Source: Larix kaempferi
Lineage: Eukaryota; Streptophyta; Pinopsida; Pinales; Pinaceae
DNA: 64,000 nucleotides
Assembly: GCA_027924585.1 (NCBI GenBank)
Contig: BSBM01000106.1
Span: 36,664,501-36,728,500 of the forward strand
Reading direction: 5' to 3'
Shown here piece by piece: positions 57,279 through 64,000 of the stretch. Positions within the stretch are counted from its first letter, which is position 1. Every line of letters starts with the position of its first letter. The notes beneath the pieces are model-generated. The model was not told the origin of the DNA. It was given only the letters and a program-made list of their open reading frames with translations, and did no database searches. A program made the position numbers and the translations under genes.

Positions 57279-58937
57279 GTAAGGGTCTTGTGCATCATCC
57301 ATGATGATGACCTTCTTGGCCCAACCAAGATCAGAGGTTTCTCAACTGCACTATACTCATTGTTGACCCTTTAACATTCACTGATATGGTCTTGAATCTA
57401 CAAAAGTGTTGATATAAACACACTTGTTATATTTATTACAAAATAAAATTCAATTCTCATGTATTCTAGAAAATATCCATATTAACAGTTTTTTTCAATT
57501 ATGGCTACAGGCACTTTTCAAATCAAATCATAGAAGCATATGAATTGAAAATTCGTAATATAAATATGTAAAATTGTTCCCCATTGGACAATCTTTCCAA
57601 TGACTATAAATATTCGCAACTATGACTCTTGAGGACAAAGTTACCGTCCTTCAAAATTGCTAATTTGGCCCAAATTCTACACTTTTCCTATAGGTGCATT
57701 TAAACCAAAAGGCCAACTTCAAACACCTGGAGAAGGAATTTTATGGAGAACCAAAACAATTATTCTATTTGCCTAGATAATACATACAACCATGATTACT
57801 CATCAATTTCCAGTTCTCTGAACTGATGCTTCAGTCACCTACTATAAACTTATGGAATTGTCTACTTCTATGTTTCTTTATTTCTTCCAGACTTAGAAAA
57901 CTTTGCAGTCCTGTAGCATCCCCTCATAGTTCAAAATGTGACCAAATATTTCTGCTCTAATGGCCACTTCTAAACCCCAAATCCCACTTGGTTTATTAAA
58001 AAGAAATAAAAATGGGGGTCAAGGGGGTAGGTTGAGGGCAGCACCCTCTTTTTTTTTGTTTGGAAATAAATCAATTTCGCGCAATCTGGCACATAAGAAA
58101 AATATAATTTTTGATGACCTGACAAGGTCTTGATTTGGACTGAAACGTCCCTTTAAATGTGTCATACATGCCTACTTGTCACTATGTGACACGACCATGT
58201 CACCTTCCTCCACCACTAAGTTGCCACACCACCATCCTTGAGTGAGAGCGCGTCGGCAGTTTTCCTTTTTACCATAGGCGGTAACGCATCCTCGTGAAGC
58301 GATGTCATAAAAAATATCTTGTGGATGCGCATTCAATCAAAGGAGTCCACACGTCCTGGGCGATTTTGGGCACAATGCACCCATCATCCCATTTTATCCA
58401 CCGTGCACTTTATCGGTGCGCAGTGAGTATGGGCCGTCGATCTCCCATAAGATATAATGATCATATTTACGCCCGCCTACTACTAACCATTGGGCACTTT
58501 CCCAGGGTGTAGTGATCCCCGACCGTCGATCTTCCCTTCCATTTGATGGTCATATTTCATTCACCCACGACTAACCACCGCACAATTCACCTCTGAGCGA
58601 TCAACTGCAATCATTGATCTTCCTTATCATTCAATGATTAGATCTTCATCTGCCCATGTAATCCATTATGAACAATCTTTTGTGTGTGGTTCTGATGTTG
58701 CATATCCACATCATACCTTCTTCCCATGTGGATCCTCCACGTCACCCATCCACATGGCATGGGTGGGGACCGCTTAGAATTATCCATTTTGTTTTACAAA
58801 ATTTTGGATCTAAATCAAAGTTACTGCTGAACTTTTATCCGTTTTGTAATAGAACTCATTTTACACAAAGACGTTTTTTGATTTCTTCCTGTAACTATGC
58901 ATTCATGATCCATACATCTCCGGTGTTATAACCATAA
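57279..58937 (-). other. Leader of chromovirus C1 with gag start at its left end
   Basis: About 1.65 kb between the primer site and the inversion breakpoint. On the minus strand the ATG at 57302-57300 (MDDAQDPY) is the probable gag start, eight codons before the breakpoint. The rest is non-coding, with a T-run at 58049-58060 and a patch at 58180-58520 of CACTA-unrelated, GC-richer text. Confidence 0.6.
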
Positions 58938-58939
58938 TA

Positions 58940-58950
58940 TCTTATACCAC
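58940..58950 (-). other. Primer-binding site of C1 (initiator tRNA-Met type, degenerate)
   Basis: On the minus strand, two to three bases inside the 5' LTR, tggtataaga resembles tggtatcaga of the tRNA-Met site. Confidence 0.6.
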
Positions 58951-58952
58951 TC

Positions 58953-59648
58953 TGTGACATCCCCTTCCCTCAATCCGACCAGCAGGAGGGGACATTAATT
59001 GAATCGGGGCCTCAAAATTTCGCCCCATAGCCATAATGACGAATTCATAATAGTAAAAACATGTGTGCAAATGCAGAATGAAAATACACAGTGAAAATAA
59101 AATGATCCACACACACATAAAATGTAATTCCAAGCACAATTCTTACATACATATGAATACAAATCACTGCACATCAAATACATCAGAATACTTATCTTTA
59201 AACAAAGAAGATCCAAGCAACTGGTTGTGTAAGAGTGATTTTCCACCCAACCATAGGCACTCTATCCAGAATATACTCTTTCTGCTTAGAGGCCACCCCC
59301 AAGCTAGGCTATGAGGCCACCCGGGCGGAAGGAAACACCTACAGGATTCTATCTCACATCCCACAACCCATTATGCTTACTTTTCTTAGCCAAAATCTCA
59401 ACCAGAGCTCTACAGGGGTCTCACTAAGCCATCACAACCATGACACTCCTTCCAACTGCCCCACACAAAAAAATGAAGGCATCTCCCTTCACTGATCCAC
59501 AGTTCCCTCAGGAAATCCAACCCTTACAGTGCTTACCAATGTGTGCAGTAAGAGTCCAACCTGTTGTATGCTAATGGAGAACCTCCTGCAACATTAATCC
59601 ATGGCTTCTCAAGCATCCAACATTAGCAATTCTCAATGGGTAAAGGTT
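58953..59648 (-). repeat. 5' LTR of chromovirus C1, cut by the next element
   Basis: It matches 49001 onward from tgtgacatcccc (one change from tgtaacatccc) up to aatgggtaaaggttc. It contains a private insertion near 59296-59362 (aagctaggctatgaggccac) absent from the other LTR. The remainder lies beyond the window, past the nested element. Confidence 0.9.
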
Positions 59649-62600
59649 CTGTAACATCCCAAAAATTCATAAAATTTAAAAATTTTCAGCATAGCATTTA
59701 ATGTATAAACTAACTGTGCGGAACTATAATAAATGCTTTCTATCTCATCTTGCGGTACTAAATGTTTGAATGATCATAAATGTACTGTTTGCGATATGAA
59801 AAGAAAAGAAATTATAGTCTACACTAAGATGCTAATGGATGTTCAGTTATATTTTTATAATACTTATGTCAATGTTCTGTCAATCATAATTGTTTACAAG
59901 TGCTAACTACTGTTCTTCTTTTGATGATGAAAGGGGTCCTAAGGGTACCCTGAGGCTTACTTAGCATTCGTGCTAAAACATTTGAATCGTTCCTTTCGCA
60001 AATTACAGGTAAGAGATTTAATGTTTATGAAGTGTGACAGAAGAGTTCCTAACTAGTTTCGGTAATCTCCACGTGTCTTAATGGTTTTAGAGAATAATGT
60101 CGAAATGCAACCGGTGAGATCTCTTCAGTTAATAATCTAGTTTTCATATTAATATGTATGATTGCTATGTACTTCTTTCTCTATGCTATGTTATGCAAAC
60201 TTCATGTAAATACCAAACTGGTTCTATTATATACAATTGTATGTAATTATCATACAAATACTTTGATATATAGACTATATGCAATTAGTGTACAAGAGCT
60301 ATATACAAATTCATATGCATGACCTATAGTATAAACTATATGTCATTTTACAAATTAATTCCTAGAATGTAAATATATATACACTTTCTTTGTATTATCT
60401 ATAGCCTAAAACTATATGCATCATATATGCAATTCCTATTACATAAACTTCTATATGCATAACCTATGTAACTTCTCATAACATCGAAACTATATGTAAA
60501 TCCTATATTAAACATATAGCATCAATACTATATGCAATTTCTTTATGTAATGTCAACATATAAACAATGTGGCCAATTATCGTGACCCTTTCATAGCCAT
60601 GAATGATAATTTGTAATTTGGTACTATAAGACTTATGATAGGGTTTATATTATGACAGGGTTGCAACATAGTTCATGTATCGATTGTGTGATGAGACCAG
60701 TTATTAATATGGTAATGGGCATTTGCTGGTAGGTTGTCATATCCAACCTTGGCATTTAAAGCTCCTATCTACATGCTTAGTGGAGTATCACCGTGGCTAC
60801 CATCGTGGTTCAACATGTGAAGGTAATGTGACAGGGCAGTCAATGTGGTCGATTTGTATTTGATCTAGCTTGAGGGTTGTCCTAACTGTCTCCACGGTGG
60901 CAATGGTAATTAATACCCGTCATAAATATGATAGTTGCTTGGGGATACGAAGTGCTGATCAAGTGAATCTCCACCATTGATCGGTCTTGGACTTTGGTCT
61001 TAACCCTAAACTCCACTACATTTACACGGTTATTGTTTCCTTGGGCATTTAGTGTGTTGGGAGGTGGCTCTGTGGAGAGGCCGATAGGCCGATAAACTCC
61101 AGGGTTTCGTTAGTCAGTTCTTTGGAGTTTCTCCACGATTCAAACCCGTGACTTGTTGGGTTTTCTGATACCAGTTTCAATAGTTTAAAGAGCCGAGCTT
61201 ACTATGAGAGTTTACAGCACTTGAATTGATAATGGAAGATATCCGGGGATGATGATAATATTGTGTGTAGGTTGAATCCAATGGTCGTTCGTCTGCATAT
61301 GTTGAATGGTAGTTCTCTGAGTTGGTTTCAAACTTTATTGCATTTGGAAATGAGATGGTGGTTACGATTCTCCACAGGATATGGCGCCACTGATCCAGAA
61401 AATAACTATTAAAGGTAAAGCTTCAGGTTTTGAACCTGTCCTTGCTAATTTGTTTAATAGTTGTAGTTAATGTTATTTCATTTTACTGAAATTTCTATTA
61501 TGATACGTTTTTTACCATACCTTGACTACTTGGCAGGTTCTTTCGACATTTGGCTTCCAAGCTCGAGTTTGGTTAACTGGAAACTGCATAAAAATTGGTA
61601 AGCTTCGATGGTTACCCTGTTGCTTCGGTTAGGTGACTGTTGGGTCTTCATGTGTTCTTAACCGAGACTTCATATTTATCTTGGGCCACCGTCGAAATAT
61701 TATGAGCTTTCTGGCAGCTTGGGGAGGATAGAATCCTCAAACCATTCAGTGTTAACCTGTGATGTTGTTTTTCAATGTAGATAATTTCTAAATGAATGTA
61801 ACTACTGAGAGTGTTTTATCCCTCGGCTAATCTGGATATACAAAGATTTTGGTTCATGTACTTGACGATGTTTAGTTGTATTGAAAACTGTGTGTTTATA
61901 ATGGCTATGTGCCAAAGGTTTTGACCTTACTCCTTGCAGTCAAAACCCTATCCGTAGGTTTCGATGGTAGACTTGTGTTTAACTAAAAACTGTACTATCG
62001 TTTCGATAAAGGCCAAGAGCCAACTCAATGTTTTTGATTCGTAAACTTTGAAATAAGATCTAGTGTTCATGTAATTATATGGTTTGTTTTCATTTAATGT
62101 TTATGTACGTATTCAACGATGTTTGAACATGAAATCTTAATCTATTTGGAAACTGATAATATCTGTATTGCTATTTTGAATATCAGGGTTTAACCATCAA
62201 ACCAGTTATGAACCTGTTATGATATTGTAAAATATTTGCTTCTCTGTTAAGGGTTTTCGATCCTATGTTTAACGTATTGCAAGAGAATGCTATATAATAA
62301 ATAGTGAAAAAGAGCTGGGGTTCTACCTAGGATGAAAATGTTTGAATTTAATAACTGTCATTGATAACTAAATCAAAATATGATATATGGATACTGAATG
62401 AAATAGTAATATACAGTGATGCTATTATTTGTGAATGATAATATCTATTTAGTGTTATATGTACTGAGTAGTAACTCTGTGTAAGAAGAATATTTAAATT
62501 GCAGCTGTTAAATTTTTAGGAATGTTGATGTCTGAAATAAGTGGAATTATAACACCTTACTGTTGGAAAGAATAATATTAATAGAATGCATAGCATTAGC

Positions 62601-63681
62601 TTTTAAAAGGAAAATAGATAGTGATATCTGAAAACCTGGTTATGTGCAGAGATGAAATGTTTTACTCTTGTTACTTAAAGAAAATGCTACAATATCTATT
62701 TAATGATATGTTGTTCTATATTCTGAGTTTAGACATATATAATTGATATTGAAGAATTAAAAAAAACATCATAGTGTTAGTCTAATCATTCACTTGGCAT
62801 TCTTCCCATGATTATAGAAAATCATACCTAGGTCAGAAATTGAAACCGTTACTTCTGTATGCCATTAACTGTAAATATTAAATCTACAAATGTAGAAAAT
62901 CATTTAACTGAAATAAACAAGACAGAACTGTAGAAGCTTATGAATGTAGGAGAAACAAATAGCCCAAGGAGCCTGTTCCACCCAACCTATTCTTGAAGAT
63001 AGCCAAATTACTTTCCTTAGGACCCCTGAGCCTGTTCACTGAACCACTAGGAAGAAGAATCTGTAGAAGCTTTAGGTCATCAACTTGCAGCAACAATGTA
63101 GATCATTCAATCTTATAGGCTTAGCAGTCAAAGAGACCTACACCAGCACCTCTGGTTTCTTTCTCATAATAATTTCAGCATACTCACAATGCACTTTCCA
63201 CTTAGCCTCCTTATTTGAATCTCTTAGTGATCACCTGATACACTTGAGGAGTTATTTTTGCAAAAAATAATTGTGGAGCTCCCTGCTCAATTCGAATTGC
63301 CTTCTCTAGGCTTCCTAGGCCTTTTTAGTGGTTAAACTGGTCATTAATGAGCTAATAGCTCTGTTCCACCCACCTAGGGGATAATGCCACGATGTTAGGG
63401 GTAGTTGTCCCATAACCAATAGCTAGTGGTGGAGTGCAAATGCTGACACATGTCCCATGCCTTCTAACAGCTTCCATTCCTCCTAGTGGGTCAATGAACA
63501 CTCATTTAACAGTTCCCTTGGGTGTTTGTCTCCTGTTTTAATTTATTAAATAGTAATAATATGTCATTACAACAATCCTTGACCAGATTTGGTCATAATT
63601 ACAAATCTTTGTAATTATAATTTAACATAATGTTTTTGCAAATAAAATAATTAGTCTCAAAATTTGGGTAGGTGACATACA
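59649..63681 (-). repeat. Probable 4.0-kb LTR of a second chromovirus (element C2)
   Basis: The left edge tgtaacatccc is the same terminal word as in C1. The right edge ggtgacataca is directly followed by a purine tract on the minus strand (plus-strand ccccccc at 63682-63688) and then by a chromovirus pol end. Read on the minus strand it runs TGTATGTCACC to GGGATGTTACA. LTRs of this length occur in Tekay/Del-type chromoviruses. The partner LTR and target duplication lie outside, so a further nested insertion within it cannot be excluded. No gene is recognisable. Confidence 0.6.
60170..60560. repeat. AT-rich degenerate repeats of ctatatgcaatt-type words
   Basis: At least ten occurrences of actatatgca, atatgcaat or ctatatgtaa are spaced 20 to 50 bp apart inside the presumed C2 LTR. 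Irregular spacing suggests an old microsatellite-like expansion. Confidence 0.7.
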
Positions 63682-63717
63682 CCCCCCCTTAAGTCTCAAC
63701 ATCGTCCTCGATGTTGT

Positions 63718-64000
63718 TCATTCATTTTTTGAGTGTTCCTGAAATAGAGCTGGGTATTCTACCCGCATACTACTATCCAACTCAGAGGTTCCCTCTTCTA
63801 GGCTAAGGTGCTTCCATTGCACCTTTACATGCCCAATGGTGCGATTCCGGAGTAGAGTTTCCCTCCTTTTGAGGATACAATCTGGTTCCACCTGAAAATC
63901 GTCGTATTGTTCCACCTATACATCATTCCAATTTATAACATGAGTAGCATCATGCATATATTTCTTTAAAACTGAAATATGAAAAACATTATGTATTCTT
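63718..64000 (-). pseudogene. pol: Integrase C-terminus and chromodomain of chromovirus C2, partial
   Basis: The minus strand from the window edge reads HNVFHISVLKKYMHDATHVI, an in-frame TAG near 63916, then DCILKRRETLLRNRTIGHVK, VQWKHLSLEEGTSELD and MRVEYPALFQEHSKNE, ending at 63718. The same order and wording occur in C1 (50660-50392), including a TAG at the same place. The rest of the element lies beyond 64000. Confidence 0.85.

Larger units (their letters stand above)
49001..59648 (-). mobile_element. Ty3/gypsy chromovirus, minus strand, nested and internally rearranged (element C1)
   Basis: The 3' LTR (minus sense) is 49001-50364. The 5' LTR begins at 58953 and is cut at 59648 by another element. 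On the minus strand LTRs start TGTAATACCCCC and end GGGATGTTACA. A purine tract (plus strand agccccccccctgg at 50365-50378) adjoins the 3' LTR and a tRNA-Met-like primer site adjoins the 5' LTR. Pol on the minus strand gives RT, RNase H, integrase and a chromodomain. The gag and protease part lies on the plus strand at 55455-56631 because of an inversion that followed insertion of element G2. Confidence 0.92.

Noticed and set aside
1-64000. CRISPR arrays, bacterial operons, tRNA or rRNA genes, organelle DNA
   Set aside because: No regularly spaced identical repeats with unique spacers, no Shine-Dalgarno-led gene clusters, no cloverleaf with A and B boxes, and no rRNA or plastid gene text was noticed.
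1-64000. Integrated pararetrovirus (Caulimoviridae)
   Set aside because: All RT regions have LTRs, target duplications and integrases of copia or gypsy type; no movement protein or virus-type coat motif was noticed.

Overview
The window is nuclear DNA of a land plant, almost certainly a seed plant with a large, repeat-filled genome. The evidence is the mix of Tat-lineage and chromodomain Ty3/gypsy elements, Ty1/copia elements primed by initiator tRNA-Met, a CACTA (En/Spm) transposase with plant-type introns, and what looks like one exon of the plant enzyme UDP-apiose/UDP-xylose synthase. Many old, stop-riddled full-length elements against a single solo LTR would suit a slow-turnover genome such as a gymnosperm; that is a guess and the sequence does not name a species. 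I found no complete host gene, no tRNA or rRNA, and no element that looks able to move by itself.

Layout. 1-1718: repeats and two short exons of an unidentified gene. 1719-23115: a 21.4-kb Tat-lineage gypsy element (977-bp LTRs, target duplication CATGG) inserted inside the second exon. It has gag, protease, RT, RNase H and integrase, then an extra RNase H gene after integrase, and an antisense plant-mobile-domain ORF before the 3' LTR. A copia element (12112-18150, target duplication CTCTA) sits inside the extra RNase H gene. 23601-32500: a tandem array of about 0.86-kb units split by a second, heavily decayed copia (23903-31012, target duplication CTTTA). 33971-35483: a probable minus-strand LTR holding a solo copia-type LTR (34656-35451, target duplication GCAAA). 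36066-44832: CACTA material, with a TNP2 transposase pseudogene, a putative captured exon, a duplicated hairpin repeat, and the element's right end at 44832. 44833-45689: tandem repeats.

45690-48720: a short gag-only copia-type element (target duplication ATTCT). 49001-59648: a minus-strand chromovirus containing a second gag-only element (target duplication TTTTC). After that insertion a segment of about 1.8 kb flipped, so the chromovirus gag and protease now read on the + strand while RT, RNase H and integrase read on the - strand. 59649-64000: a probable 4-kb LTR and the 3' end of pol of another minus-strand chromovirus, inserted into the previous one's 5' LTR.

The elements interact in two ways. 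The gag-only elements share LTR architecture, primer site and 3' UTR with the full-length copia at 12112-18150, so that family is the likely source of their replication proteins. The nesting gives an insertion order: gene exon before Tat before copia 1; tandem array before copia 2; chromovirus before gag-only element before inversion. Coding regions are broken mostly by TAG stops that fit C-to-T decay of CAG codons, as expected for silenced, CHG-methylated transposons.
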